Source: Escarpia spicata
Taxonomy: Eukaryota > Annelida > Polychaeta > Sabellida > Siboglinidae
Assembly: GCA_963995525.1 (NCBI GenBank)
Contig: OZ023216.1
Location: forward strand, 39,354,219-39,418,218
DNA: 64,000 bases
Reading direction: 5' to 3'
A program made the position numbers and the translations under genes. Each line of letters opens with the position of its first letter. Positions within the stretch are counted from its first letter, which is position 1. The notes below the pieces were generated by a model. It made no database searches. It saw nothing but the letters and a program-made list of their open reading frames with translations, and was not told the origin of the DNA. Of the stretch, positions 1 through 9,699 are shown one piece after another.

Positions 1-554
1 GGCCGTGACCCGGAAACTAGGGGTCACGACAATATTACCATTGAACTACAATCATGGAATAGTAACTAATAGCCATTGGCGCACTATCCATATGTGGAGT
101 ATTCGCCCCCTCACATCTGAGTAACTAAACTACTGAAAAGTTGGTCATCAGGAACTTTGACTATGTCACATTTTTGGTCCCATTCATAAGTCGGTGGTCC
201 ACATATTAACACATAACATGTAAACAGCATTTACATTATCAGTTTTGGAAGTCTGAATAAACACTTTTACTGATAAGGTAGTAGTCATGCTGGCTGGTAC
301 TTTTGAGTAGCCATCCTGAAAAAAACGAGTTGGATGCCTATGAAATGCAGTAATTTTGAAAACTTATTATAATGTTAGTTATGCATAGGAGCTAATTTAG
401 TGTATTTGGGATTCAAGTTGGTGACTGGAATTCACCTTACACTACTTGGGTCGTGGTCTCTATTCATCATCTACTGATTGCAAATCTAAAGGTTACTTGT
501 TGCTTTGGACATGCCTCATGTATAAAATGAATACGTATCAAGTTTGGTACTTAC
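1..554. other. Intergenic/intronic, no gene recognised
   Basis: No open frame or repeat family is recognised. It lies just downstream (minus-strand sense) of a candidate spliced exon, so it may be intron. A T-rich tract followed by AG on the minus strand near 320 could be the next acceptor, but the frame after it closes after nine codons. Confidence 0.3.
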
Positions 555-719
555 TCCAGGAACTGTGCGTCACCGTTGCATGTTGCACAACACCACCACA
601 GATGGTTTGATACATTCCGTATCCAATGAAGGAGGTCCTCGCATCCCTTGCCTTGGACCTTCACAGTAAACTTGCAGTTGATGCCTTTCCCCATGTGCCA
701 CATCATGTTGGTGATCGAG
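555..719 (-). CDS. Candidate internal exon of a Kolobok/THAP-type transposase-derived gene
   Basis: The minus strand shows a textbook internal exon. It has a pyrimidine-rich acceptor ending TTTCATTTCAG, 165 nt that are open in one frame, and a GTAAGT donor. The encoded 54 residues include HWIRNVSNHLWWCCATCNGD, a Trp/Cys-rich block that I associate from memory with C-terminal regions of THAP/Kolobok-like transposase families common in aquatic invertebrates. A THAP domain lies on the same strand about 1 kb upstream (1765-2037), in the right order for one gene. No convincing next exon was found. It could belong to an old transposon or to a domesticated gene. The exon structure is seen directly; the family name is inference. 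Confidence 0.45.
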
Positions 720-724
720 CTGAA

Positions 725-1720
725 ATGAAAATTACAATTATTTATATTTTTGATCCAAATTCAAGATATTTTCACAACAGCTGTTACCTGTTTTTGCTGT
801 TAGTGTGCAAAAAAACAAGTTAGTGAAGATGTGTGCACATGGTATATTATTAAAGATATTTTAACAATTTATGATTATTTAGTGATGCCAGTATTTTTAT
901 AATACAAACATGGTGTATATGGTGAGCTCATTGGTAACTATATTTGGATCACATAATTACTCCCAGAGATATCCTTCCAAATGCAGAATTTAAATGTTTT
1001 TTTAAAGAAAATGGCCATCAAATGTGGCATAATGGATACAAATTACTTGATATTGACACCCTTATTCCATGGATAAGAGTGGTTTAAAGGTATGTAGTTG
1101 TTATAAAATTATATCTATTCACAGTAAACATAATAAGCTATCATAATCTGGCATAAAACAAACAATTTTGTATTTTTTTCTATAAAAAACCACTTTCACC
1201 AGGGTTGTATCCCCTTAACTAAAATTTAGTAACATTATGGAATTTTACTAAATACAAATGAAGCCATTTTAAACGTTTTACAATAGAGTATATAGTGATA
1301 TTCTTCGTCACATAAACAGTAGTCACACATAATTATATACGAAGTCCCATTATCTAACATCATGACATAAATAATAGGCCAAACATTTCGATATATGACA
1401 ATGTCTAATGCAATATTATTGAATGCAGAACGTATTTTTGTTCATTTAACACAAAATTTAGTCAGTTTTGCAATGTTATTATAAACGACAATCATTCCAG
1501 CCCATGTTAATCCGTTACTGTAAATTGTAATATCGCTCACGCGACTTGATTGCCGTTAACTTTTGCTATTCGGCTATCTTCTAAAGACTAAAGTCTAAAC
1601 TCTTTGTGGTTCAATATAGTACATTCTGGTACTGTTCTGGCTTGGCTCCAGCATATCTTGCATCTCAAATGTCAAAAGATTTTAATTGGATACCAAGTAA
1701 CTCGGTACTAACCTATTTGC
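725..1720. other. AT-rich sequence, probable intron, no gene seen
   Basis: About 1 kb of AT-rich DNA separates the THAP-like segment from the candidate exon at 555-719. No open frame or repeat family is recognised. A short stretch near 985-1080 vaguely resembles a retroelement integrase in plus orientation but has no motif to support it. Confidence 0.3.
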
Positions 1721-1764
1721 GATCGATTTCGCGGCGGCGGCGCGTTTGACCAAAAATATGCGTC

Positions 1765-2037
1765 GCTTCGACGGCCGAGGTCCGTGACTAAATATCGTAG
1801 GCACTGCACCTGGCTTCAAACATCGACGTCGGCGACGTTTTGTCGGATCTTGTGTCATTAACTGACGATATAGATTTCCTTCGAAGCACGTTTCTTCAAA
1901 ATGATCTGAACATTGTGCGTTGTATTTCGAAGGCTTCCAACCAGCCCGTCCACAGTTGTTTCAAAGGGAAACAAAAAAGACAGCTCCTTATCCTTCGCTG
2001 TACTATTGTTACAACCGTATGTAGAGCAGTGTGGCAT
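1765..2037 (-). pseudogene. THAP zinc-finger domain, frameshifted
   Basis: Read on the minus strand from the ATG at 2037, this begins MPHCSTYGCNN, the N-terminal C-x4-C half of the THAP C2CH DNA-binding zinc finger, followed by SFLFPF. The second half, CSDHFEETCFE and then LKPGAVPT, is present about 30 codons on but in another frame; the Trp of the domain lies in a third. The zinc ligands and the AVPT box survive, so this was a complete THAP domain. THAP modules are DNA-binding domains of P-element and Kolobok transposases and of host regulators. With the exon at 555-719 it suggests a THAP-DDE relic. An intron could explain one of the frame changes. Confidence 0.6.
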
Positions 2038-2049
2038 ATTGCAAGTCAC

Positions 2050-2350
2050 GTTTTCACTGTAAGCTCAACTTATACTAATATAACGAACCGCATCCCATGA
2101 ACATGAACCAACTACGCGAACTACACAAGACAGTGTGTCGTACACAGCAAAACTAATGCTGCTCGTTTATTGGTTGCTTTCGGTCAAGAGGGCAGTCTAC
2201 ATGTTATCGCAGATTTCGTTAGAATCTTCCACTTTAAGACTACATTCCGAGTAAACCACTGAACTGAAAATGTTGATTGTAGATGCAAGTGGTTAGTTTG
2301 TGCTAAATCTTTTAGGTGTTAAACACCACAACGTTCCCTTTTGTTTTCCT
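2050..2350. other. Non-coding spacer
   Basis: Nothing recognised. It would be upstream/promoter sequence for the minus-strand THAP relic and ends at the TTAA that flanks the adjacent MITE. Confidence 0.3.
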
Positions 2351-2354
2351 TTAA

Positions 2355-2700
2355 AGGGGCACTGTATATATTGCGCTATTCCACGGCAGAAGCATTTTGG
2401 CGTCTGCGGCTATTTGTAGAATAATGTGGTGCAGGCGAAATGTTTGACGTCGTTAGTTCTCGGGAACACAAGACAAGCGTGCGTTGCATGCAACTAGTGA
2501 TTGTGTTGTTGAATTAATTATTATTTATTTAGTGTTGTTTGTTTGCAACAGTATATGTCTTAAATAAATCCTTATCAACAACACAAAACGACGGCAAACA
2601 TATCGCCTGCCCGAAACTGTTCTATAAATAGCCGCAGACGTCAAGCGTCGGCCGACAAAATACTTCTGCCGTGGGATAGAGCAATCTATACAGGGCCCCT
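2355..2700. mobile_element. TTAA-flanked MITE with ~60-bp terminal inverted repeats
   Basis: The ends are inverted copies. The left starts AGGGGCACTGTATATATTGC; the right, reverse-complemented, starts AGGGGCCCTGTATAGATTGC. Both continue through CCACGGCAGAAG and GTCTGCGGCTATTT. TTAA lies immediately outside each end (2351-2354 and 2701-2704). TTAA target duplications are typical of piggyBac and Kolobok superfamilies. No coding capacity, so it is a non-autonomous 346-bp element. A THAP/Kolobok-like relic begins only 0.3 kb away. Confidence 0.8.
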
Positions 2701-2704
2701 TTAA

Positions 2705-3420
2705 GGTTTCATTGAGCTTGAAAGCACATTTCGATAATTCCAGTTAAATACTGCATTGTCAGATACAACACGTACTGTAATTTACAAAATCAAAATTGTA
2801 TGTTTTGGAAACGTCCGAAAAAAATTATATTACTGTTCAGCCTACAATATTTTAGTACAGCTTCTTATACGGATTACACAACATACGAATAATGTTATGC
2901 GGGTATTTCAATATACGGGAAGGAGATTTATTGGCTATGCCAAAATGACCGAGACTCCGTGCGAATGATGGAGAGTTGACACGCATGCAAACTATGCATT
3001 AAATACTGCATCCCAGTATTTAATAGAGCATATATGGCTTCTCTGTGTATGTGTGTTGTGCGCGCGCGCGCATGTGTGTGACACATCCATCACGTGACCT
3101 GTTGCCTAACAAAATGCACGTTAAGCCATCAAAAATGGAAACCTCTTGCCTCGTGTATTTTAGTGAAATTCTGGGCTTAAAAGTTGTTCTTTATGAAAAA
3201 ATGATAAGGCAAATTTTTTATTTGACAATTCTATGCCGGAATGTTTGATTTGTAACATGTCATGCAGCAATAGTTATGTAATTCACATACATATATATAA
3301 CCGTTATCAATATTGTTTGGGAAAGGCAAAGTTTGACGGAGGTCTAGCGCTTAGTTTTGAATGTGTCATTAGCAAACCGCGACGTAGCGGATCCATCAAT
3401 CCTTGATAGCTAAATGTTGC
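2705..3420. other. Non-coding, nothing recognised
   Basis: Short frames here have no detectable domain. There is a brief alternating CG/TG run near 3058-3080. The 3' end is the upstream region of the first BAF-like gene. Confidence 0.3.
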
Positions 3421-3430
3421 ATTAATCTAC

Positions 3431-3438
3431 TGACGTCA
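3431..3438. promoter_or_regulatory. CRE-like octamer upstream of BAF-like gene 1
   Basis: The palindrome TGACGTCA lies 165 bp before the ATG at 3603. Identical or near-identical octamers precede the BAF-like genes at 31 kb, 41.6 kb and 57.0 kb. This sequence is the consensus site of CREB/ATF bZIP factors; function here is inferred. Confidence 0.4.
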
Positions 3439-3602
3439 CGCACACACGTAACACAAAAGACGTTGACGAACGTCACACATTATCGAACTTCCGGTGTAAG
3501 CCGGGCGACAGGCGTACGGCAGCAGGCGCTCTTCCGCGAGATCTGCGAGGCGATCTGAACGTCGTACACATCCGTGGAAGAAGGGAGAGAAACTGCGTCA
3601 CG

Positions 3603-3920
3603 ATGTCGTTGGAGTACACGTACATGGCCCGGATGCCAGAAGGGTGTTGGCGAACGCTGCAGAAACACACGAACTTCGTGGCCGACGTAAATTTGTGCAA
3701 AGACGTCGGCTCCATTCCGGGCATCAACCCCATCCTCGCGTGTCGACTCACGCAGAGCGGGTACTGCTCCCCCGACGCCATCTTCGGCAAGTATCTGATG
3801 CTGAATCGCAACCGTGAGGCGTTCACCAGGTGGTTCTGTAAGCTGGCAGGCGCTACACCCTACCAAGCCTCACTCTGCTACTATTGCATCAAGGAGTGGT
3901 ATGAGACGTACATCATGTGA
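3603..3920 (+). CDS. BAF-like protein 1 (BANF1 family)
   Basis: This is a 105-residue single-exon frame matching barrier-to-autointegration factor over residues ~20-104. BAF is a small dimeric DNA-bridging protein that organises chromatin at the nuclear envelope and binds foreign DNA. Visible landmarks are FVADVN (the family's FV-x-EPM region), the helix-hairpin-helix SIPGINPILACRL, GKYLMLNRNREAF, and the C-terminal CYYCIKEWYETYI. Length fits the family (about 90 aa) plus a 15-residue N-terminal addition. The hairpin keeps the first Gly but has Asn where canonical BAF has the second Gly. It is the only one of the five copies on the plus strand and the most isolated. Uninterrupted, so possibly functional. 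Confidence 0.85.
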   Translation: MSLEYTYMARMPEGCWRTLQKHTNFVADVNLCKDVGSIPGINPILACRLTQSGYCSPDAIFGKYLMLNRNREAFTRWFCKLAGATPYQASLCYYCIKEWYETYIM

Positions 3921-4199
3921 CCGCACGATGGCGTCATCTGGAGCAGACTCAACCCAGAAGAAGACAACATTACGTTAATTATATGTTTCAAGCCAAAAAC
4001 AGTGTCGTGCCATATGACTACATAGACGCAGACGCATTGCTACGGACGCCGATTAGGAAGATACTACAAGATCGCGAGTACTTTACTAAGCAGTCTTTTG
4101 ACAGACGTACTTGGATTAGTAGCGCGAATTTGCAGATTAGTATCAGTGGCACGTATCAATTCGACTATACCTATATCAATACAAATGCGGTCAAAAGTT

Positions 4200-4390
4200 A
4201 TTATCGATAGGGCGCGCATTTTCTCCTTTAGTCTTCTCATGCATTTTTATAATAACACAATTTGCATGTCTCTTTAAAATACAATTTTCGTCACGAATAT
4301 TGTTGTGTTGTAATTTCTGATCAATAGGTAATGTGACTGTGCATAACCGCAATTGAAAGGTACACGCGGTGTTACTCTAGCTTTAACAAC
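4200..4390. other. 3' flank of BAF-like gene 1
   Basis: Non-coding AT-rich sequence between the BAF-like gene and a SINE-like repeat. No polyadenylation signal could be assigned with confidence. Confidence 0.25.
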
Positions 4391-4391
4391 G

Positions 4392-4740
4392 GTTTATATG
4401 GGGCGCAGCAGCGTAATGATAATAACGTCCGTTTCTCAATGGAAAGAATACGGGTTTAAATTGTCTTGTTTCTATTTTGAAGCTTGGACAGTTTTCTTTG
4501 CTCCACTTTGCTTCAGTTCACTGTATAAATGAGTTAACCGCATACGTGAGTACCTGGCTTTAGACAGTGGTGGTTATATATGTGAACGAATAGTCTTAAC
4601 GCGATAATTGTAGTGTGACTAAATGCTTGAGATGGATTTTGAACGAACACGTCTGTCAGAGAGTGAAGGGTGAAGCGCTTTGAGCAATGTGAAGGACTGG
4701 ATACTGCGCTGTATAAGAACTGAAGTGGAACCTCCCTATT
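4392..4740 (+). repeat. tRNA-derived SINE-like repeat
   Basis: The head GCGTAATGATAATAACGTCC followed ~30 bp later by GGGTTTAAATT looks like degraded pol III A and B boxes of a tRNA-related SINE. A body with CCTGGCTTTAGACAGTGGTG and a tail with GCGCTTTGAGCAATGTGAAG follow. A related body and tail without the head occurs at 26275-26490 in the same orientation, supporting a dispersed family. Confidence 0.45.
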
Positions 4741-4744
4741 AAAG

Positions 4745-5555
4745 TCACCCCAGGAACTGGGAAAATGACCTGAATAGCGAGGTGACTGTATTGGTGGACT
4801 GATTTCCTATACATTACTGTTATAAAAATCATTTGGGACTGTCTGAGGGTTACCTTATTTGCGATGTTGTTATATTACCGAGGTGACCATTAAGCGACGT
4901 TAGTAGTATGTCGCGTCAATTACGAGAAGTAGAATGATTATGATCGGAGGATGTGAACATAACGTCACTTCCGGTGCAAATTCAAATATCTAAGTCATGG
5001 TCAAAGGTCAAATATTTAGATCAACTACCTGGTTAAAGGTCAATAAGCGCACCTAAAGGATAGGTGGCGAATTAAATATAAATGTTGCTTAAATGCGTGC
5101 CTCTTATTTTTGTCAAATGGCGCCTCATAGCTGATAGTTTGTGAAACAGTACTCTTTAAATTTGTGCCTCTTATTTTTCTACTATAAAGTAGGTCAAAGA
5201 TGTCAATAAATATGTCATTGCTCATGTGCAAATTTGCTTTTTCTTACGTCGCGTATGTGGTAGACCATTGTTCAGGTATAGCGCCCCCTGGCGCGTACAT
5301 TTACAACTATAAAATAGGTCCAATCCTGACGAACAGGTAGTGAACTCGAAAATTATGTCAAATTATGTCATTTCGATTACTCTCAAAAGGTCAAGGTCAA
5401 GAGGGGCCCTGGGGAATAGGTGTTTAACTAAATAACTAGGTTAAGTAGCGATCCCTAGCAGAAAATGTATGAAATACTTAAATTCGTGGCTCTTATGTGC
5501 GAAAGACAAAAATAAATGTTCTGTCGAACAGTAGTTTCTACTCTCCAGTCCGCGC
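4745..5555. other. Non-coding; degenerate repeats
   Basis: No gene seen. Contains several AAAGGTCAA motifs and three divergent copies of a short block with GTGCCTCTTATTTTT (near 5093, 5163 and 5485). It forms the outer left flank of the Polinton composite. Confidence 0.3.
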
Positions 5556-5562
5556 ACGTATT

Positions 5563-5636
5563 TTCTACTCTGAGATCCGTGCTTATTCAGCACGCTCACG
5601 TGAACATTATCTTCTGTCGAACTTTTATAAAAGGCC
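5563..5636 (+). promoter_or_regulatory. Shared promoter module, copy 1 (before zinc finger gene)
   Basis: Contains TCTGAGATCCGTGCTTATTC, then AGCACGCTCACGTGA and, ~35 bp on, a TATA box TTTATAAAAGG, 40 bp before the ATG at 5678. The same module precedes the genes starting at 6557 and 7273 and the right-arm copies. Confidence 0.6.
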
Positions 5637-5677
5637 TGCGTCTGCGTTTGTGGTCATTACATTTTACATTTTTGAAG

Positions 5678-6001
5678 ATGAACAACAGCGATAACGTCCG
5701 ACAAGGGATTTCGCTGACGAAGAGGAAGCCTGCTCCGGCAACGGACCCACTCGAACCCTCGATCCCGACAATCAACCCGGACCAACGACCAGTTGGACGA
5801 CCAGTTCGACGACCAAAGCAATTTAGTCATTGTCATCAGCTCCGCCAACCAATCCAACCATCAACCCGACGTCGGAAGCTTTTGCCCAGTTATGTCTGCT
5901 GCATGTGTGGCAGTACTTTCAGCAGTAAAGACAGTTGGCACATCCATGTGAAGCAGGGCTACTGCCAAAGGAAGCAAGATAAGCAGCAACGACGTAAATG
6001 A
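5678..6001 (+). CDS. Polinton arm gene 1: basic single-zinc-finger protein (left copy)
   Basis: A 107-residue protein starting MNNSDNVRQG. The first half is Pro/Arg-rich with repeated RPVGRPVRRP-type turns; the C-terminal half has one zinc finger, CCMCGSTFSSKDSW then HIHVKQGYC, i.e. C-x2-C ... H-x-H/C, followed by a Lys/Gln/Arg tail. The ATG is chosen because it sits 40 bp after a TATA box and because homology to the right-arm copy begins here. The right copy (about 26035-25806, minus) carries stop codons. Likely a DNA-binding early or regulatory protein of the mobile element; the role is inferred. Confidence 0.55.
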   Translation: MNNSDNVRQGISLTKRKPAPATDPLEPSIPTINPDQRPVGRPVRRPKQFSHCHQLRQPIQPSTRRRKLLPSYVCCMCGSTFSSKDSWHIHVKQGYCQRKQDKQQRRK

Positions 6002-6433
6002 CAACTTAAAGAGGAAATAGTTAGCTTCAATTTCTCATAGTGTTCAAATGCTATTCAGGTCTTGTTCTAAGTCATATCATTTTTTGTTAGAACATTTTCA
6101 AAGCCTGATACAAAGAACATAATATTAATTTTCTCTTATATATACCAGTTGAGTATACATTATTAAGCCCATCTCGTCACTGTTTCAGCGGCAAGAAAAA
6201 CAGCGCATTGCCACAGCCGTCGCTGTTTCTGCCTCTTCTCCCGATGCAAACATAGCCCCACCAAGTGACTGTCTCCATTACTGAACACGCCCAAGCAGCG
6301 CAAGGAGAAACGACGCATCTTGAGGTTGTCGGTCCAGAAACGGTGCACGAGACGCACATGGTTGCCAGGTTGCAAACTGGTTTGAAGTGGTATTCGCTGG
6401 GGAAGTCTGATCTACTTTACAGCCCGTGCCTTT

Positions 6434-6520
6434 ACTTTCTACTCTGAAGTCCGTGTTTATTCGGCACGCCTATGTGACCTTTCGCCACGCTCACGTTCCG
6501 TTTATTTCTATATAAACGTC
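6434..6520 (+). promoter_or_regulatory. Shared promoter module, copy 2 (before gene 2)
   Basis: CTCTGAAGTCCGTGTTTATT, CGGCACGCC, a second CCACGCTCACG and the TATA box TCTATATAAACG, followed by GTCGGATCGTTATTCGTATC and the ATG at 6557. The post-TATA leader is shared nearly word for word with copy 3. Confidence 0.65.
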
Positions 6521-6556
6521 TGTCAGTCGGATCGTTATTCGTATCACGACGACAAC

Positions 6557-7150
6557 ATGGCTAACGTCATTTTGAAAACACCCAATTACCACACTCCTGT
6601 GGCCTTCAGCGACAGCTAGGTAGACGAACCGTGTTGCCAACTGTCAGCCGACCACAGTCACCGTCTGTCGACCGACCAATAGTACCGTCAAGCATATACG
6701 CACCGGAACAGGAACTTCAACCCGAACCAGAGGTCGCTGTGAAACTGAAACGCATTGAGTTTTCTGGGGCCGATTCTCCCTTGTCAAACGTTTTACCCAT
6801 GCATGGTCGAAGCATTCGGTCGGGACTTTAATTCGGTCGAGCACGCCTAACAATACGTGAAGACATTGTATCACGGCGACGTCGAATGCGCAGAGCTCAC
6901 CAAAGCAACAAACAAAACACGCGCATTTGGCAAAACGAAAAAGCAAACAGATTGGGGGGAGGAGATCTGGTTGGAAAGATGTCCGTGTTCACTGGATGCG
7001 GCATTTGCATCAAAGGATTCGAGAGCCGTATTGTTGGTAACCGTTGGCATCGAAATAAGGCTTTTGGGGACTTGGACGTGGCTTCCAAAACGATCGAAAC
7101 TCTCTCGGAATATGATTGTGCGAAGTGCGCAACAACTACTTGTAGATAAT
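6557..7150 (+). pseudogene. Polinton arm gene 2: Pro-rich protein with WLERCPC domain (left copy, broken)
   Basis: Starts MANVILKTPNYHTPVAFSDS and meets an in-frame TAG after 20 codons (6617). Beyond it, Pro/Glu-rich sequence (PQSPSVDRP, EQELQPEPE) continues in frame-shifted pieces to a C-terminal block with IWLERCPCSLDAAFA and a basic LLGTWTWLPKRSKLSR segment ending near 7150. The right copy (25569-25159 and on to ~24840) is more intact, showing this was one protein of roughly 190-200 residues. No known family is recognised. The PEP-rich N-terminus and Cys motif could be a regulatory protein. Confidence 0.5.
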
Positions 7151-7230
7151 ACTATGAGGTCGGTGCTTATTCGGCACGCCCACGTGATCTTTCGGTACGC
7201 TCGAGATTTTCAGAAACCTATGTAAAAGCG
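7151..7230 (+). promoter_or_regulatory. Shared promoter module, copy 3 (before gene 3)
   Basis: TATGAGGTCGGTGCTTATTC, GGCACGCCCACGTGA, CGGTACGCTC, then a weak TATA (CTATGTAAAAG) and the leader GTCGGATCGTTATTCGTATC before the ATG at 7273. It starts at the very end of gene 2, so the genes are packed head to tail, each with its own promoter. Confidence 0.6.
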
Positions 7231-7680
7231 GCGCTCTGCCAGTCGGATCGTTATTCGTATCACGACGACACCATGGCTAATAACATCATGTTGAAGACAC
7301 CCTATTACTGCCCTAGCGATGCAGCAGACTCGAACGACGAGGACGAGCCGACGAGCCGACGAGGCGACGAGCCGACGGATCATTCCGGTGACCAACAACA
7401 GTTCCTCGCCGTTGGAACCAGTGGTCGTGGACGTGGCTACTCTAGAAGCACGGGTGAGCACCGACGCCGTTACCAATATTATATATATCCTTATCAACAA
7501 AGTACGCCAGCATTCTCCATTCTACATCGGGTGCAGATACTGTAAGAAGCGTGTAATTGTCGACGATAGGGGACATTTGCAATGCGAACGACACGGATAC
7601 GTGGCCTCTGACATACATTTCAATGTTCGAGACAGCGACGGATCAATGTATATGGTTGATTTTATTCGACCACCAGTCCC

Positions 7681-7860
7681 TGCCGATGTCACAAACTCCG
7701 CCGACACTATGGATGTCACAACTTCCGCTCCTGACGGTGTCACAATTTCTACCGACGCTGCCGATGTCACAACTTCTGCTTCTGGCGATGCCACAACTTC
7801 TACTGACACTGCCGATGTTACAACTTGTGCTCCTGCCGATGTCACAACATCCGCTTCAGT
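7681..7860 (+). repeat. Coding minisatellite (about 21-bp unit)
   Basis: About eight imperfect copies of a unit like GCCGATGTCACAACTTCTGC, giving Ala-Asp-Val-Thr-Thr-Ser-Ala repeats in arm gene 3. The right arm has only about three copies near 24150-24220, so the number changed after the arms separated. Confidence 0.7.
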
Positions 7861-8079
7861 CGCCAATGTCCGAACTTTACCATTGACTTTCCTGTGACCG
7901 AAATGAAGAAGACGCTTGCACGTCACATAGCATGTAGAGTCTGTGAACTCTCTAGACAACAAAGCCCCGGTTGCGAGATAGACGATCCTAGTCAATTTCA
8001 CCACGATTGTATGTTACCTGATGAAAGTCTAGTTTACATGCACTTTGACGAGGCCGTTGATGACATCAATTTCTACTGA

Positions 8080-9690
8080 AGAGTTGCATTGATCAACTGG
8101 TTTATCCTATTACATATATTATAAATATGTCAATGCAGGATGATGTTCGAATTCAAGCAAGCTCTTGTCAATCCTCTTATTAAAAAACAAAGTCTGTTCA
8201 AAAATGACCTTAAAAATAAATTACAGTCCTATCTCAAATATTAATTTTCTGTCGAAAGTATTGGAGAAGGTTGTTGCAAATCGACTCCATGAATACATTT
8301 ATTCACAGCATTTATAAAATGATCTACAATCTGCATATAAGCGATTTCATTCAACTGAGACGGCTCTTCTTAAAATACACAATGACATTGAATGCAATAT
8401 GGATAATAGCAAATTTACTGCTCTCACCTTACTAGATCTATCAGCTGCTTTTGATACAATAGATCACAACATTCTTTTCCATCGCCTTCATATACATTTT
8501 GGGATATCTGGCATGGCTCTTCAGTGGTTTAGTTCATATTTTTCAGACCGATACCAAAGCATTAACATATCTGGCTCACTGTCTTGTCCAGAACATCTTC
8601 CATTTGGAGTCCCACAGGGTTCTGTCCGTGGCCCTGTTCTGCTTAGCTTATACACTACATCCCTTAGTCGAGTCATAACTAATCATAATATAAATAATAA
8701 TTTGTATGCTGACGACATACATATGTATATATCACTTTCACCAACTGACACACATACATCTCTATCAACTTTAAATGACTGTCTCACTGATATCTTGCTG
8801 CAGGTGGACGCAAGTAAATTGAAACTAAATCCAGATAAAACTGATATAATTTTTATTGGCACAAAACAACAACGAAACAAGGTTGTTAACTACTTTCCAG
8901 TTAAATTGCTTGATAATGATACATCACCATCAGACACTGTTCGTAATCTAGGTGTTGTCTTTGAGAGTCATTTCAGCTTTAAGCTGAACATTTCTCATAT
9001 ATGTAAATCGTGTTTCTACCATATACGTGATTTCCGCCGAATTCGGCGTCATTTGTCTTTACCTACTACTAAAACAATATATGTATCTTTAATTTGCAAT
9101 CGCATTGACTACTGCAACTCACTCTTACGATATTGCTAAAAAGGACTTAGCTAAACTCCAACGTGTACATAATTGTTTAGAACGTGTAGTACTAAAAGCA
9201 CCTCGTTTCTCACCATCTCTACCCCTACTTAGACAGTTGCATTGGCTTCCAGTTACATATCGAATACAATTCAAATTATCTACTATCACATATCGTACCA
9301 TTTCTACGCAACACCCATCCTATTTGTTTAGTCTCCTTTTTCCGATATCCCCAGGAATTTCAGATCATCTGTTTCACAACGACTTTTTGTTCCGAAAACC
9401 AAGCTTAATATCGGCAAACGTGCGTTTTCTGTAGCTGCACCAAAAATCTTGAATCAACTTCCTATCGCTTTAAAATCATCTGGGACTATAAATACCTACC
9501 GTAAAAAAGTAAAGACTTATTTATTTAATTGCACTCCCACCCTAAGCTTCGGCGGTCCCTTGCTCTAATGACGACTCTTGCTTGTCCCTGTTAACGCTTC
9601 TGCCCAAAGATTTTTGTATGTCGCCCTTCTGAGCTCAGATTCCTGGGGATTTAGGCGCTATAGAAGTTTGTCATTATAATAATAATAATA
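8080..9690 (+). mobile_element. 5'-truncated LINE (CR1/L2-like) inserted in arm gene 3
   Basis: Encodes a reverse transcriptase: LLDLSAAFDTIDHNIL, GVPQGSVRGPVL, catalytic YADDIHMY (~8705), and the LNPDKTDIIFIG and LGVVFESHF regions, with a C-terminal TPTL-like tail in other frames to ~9550. The N-terminal and endonuclease parts are missing. The 3' end is (TAA/TTA)n at 9677-9700. The right arm lacks this block and runs directly from the upstream to the downstream sequence (TGACACTATTTCAACTGCTG), giving an empty site. Frameshifts near 9110 and elsewhere show it is dead. Confidence 0.85.
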
Positions 9691-9699
9691 ATTATTATT

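Noticed and set aside
985..1090. Possible retroelement integrase fragment
   Set aside because: Only a vague EFK-FF-KENG-like resemblance; no catalytic motif or length.
3473..3866. Two ~120-codon minus-strand frames
   Set aside because: Antisense shadows of BAF-like gene 1.
3917..4210. 97-codon frame overlapping the end of BAF-like gene 1
   Set aside because: No motif; starts within the previous stop region and composition matches non-coding flank.
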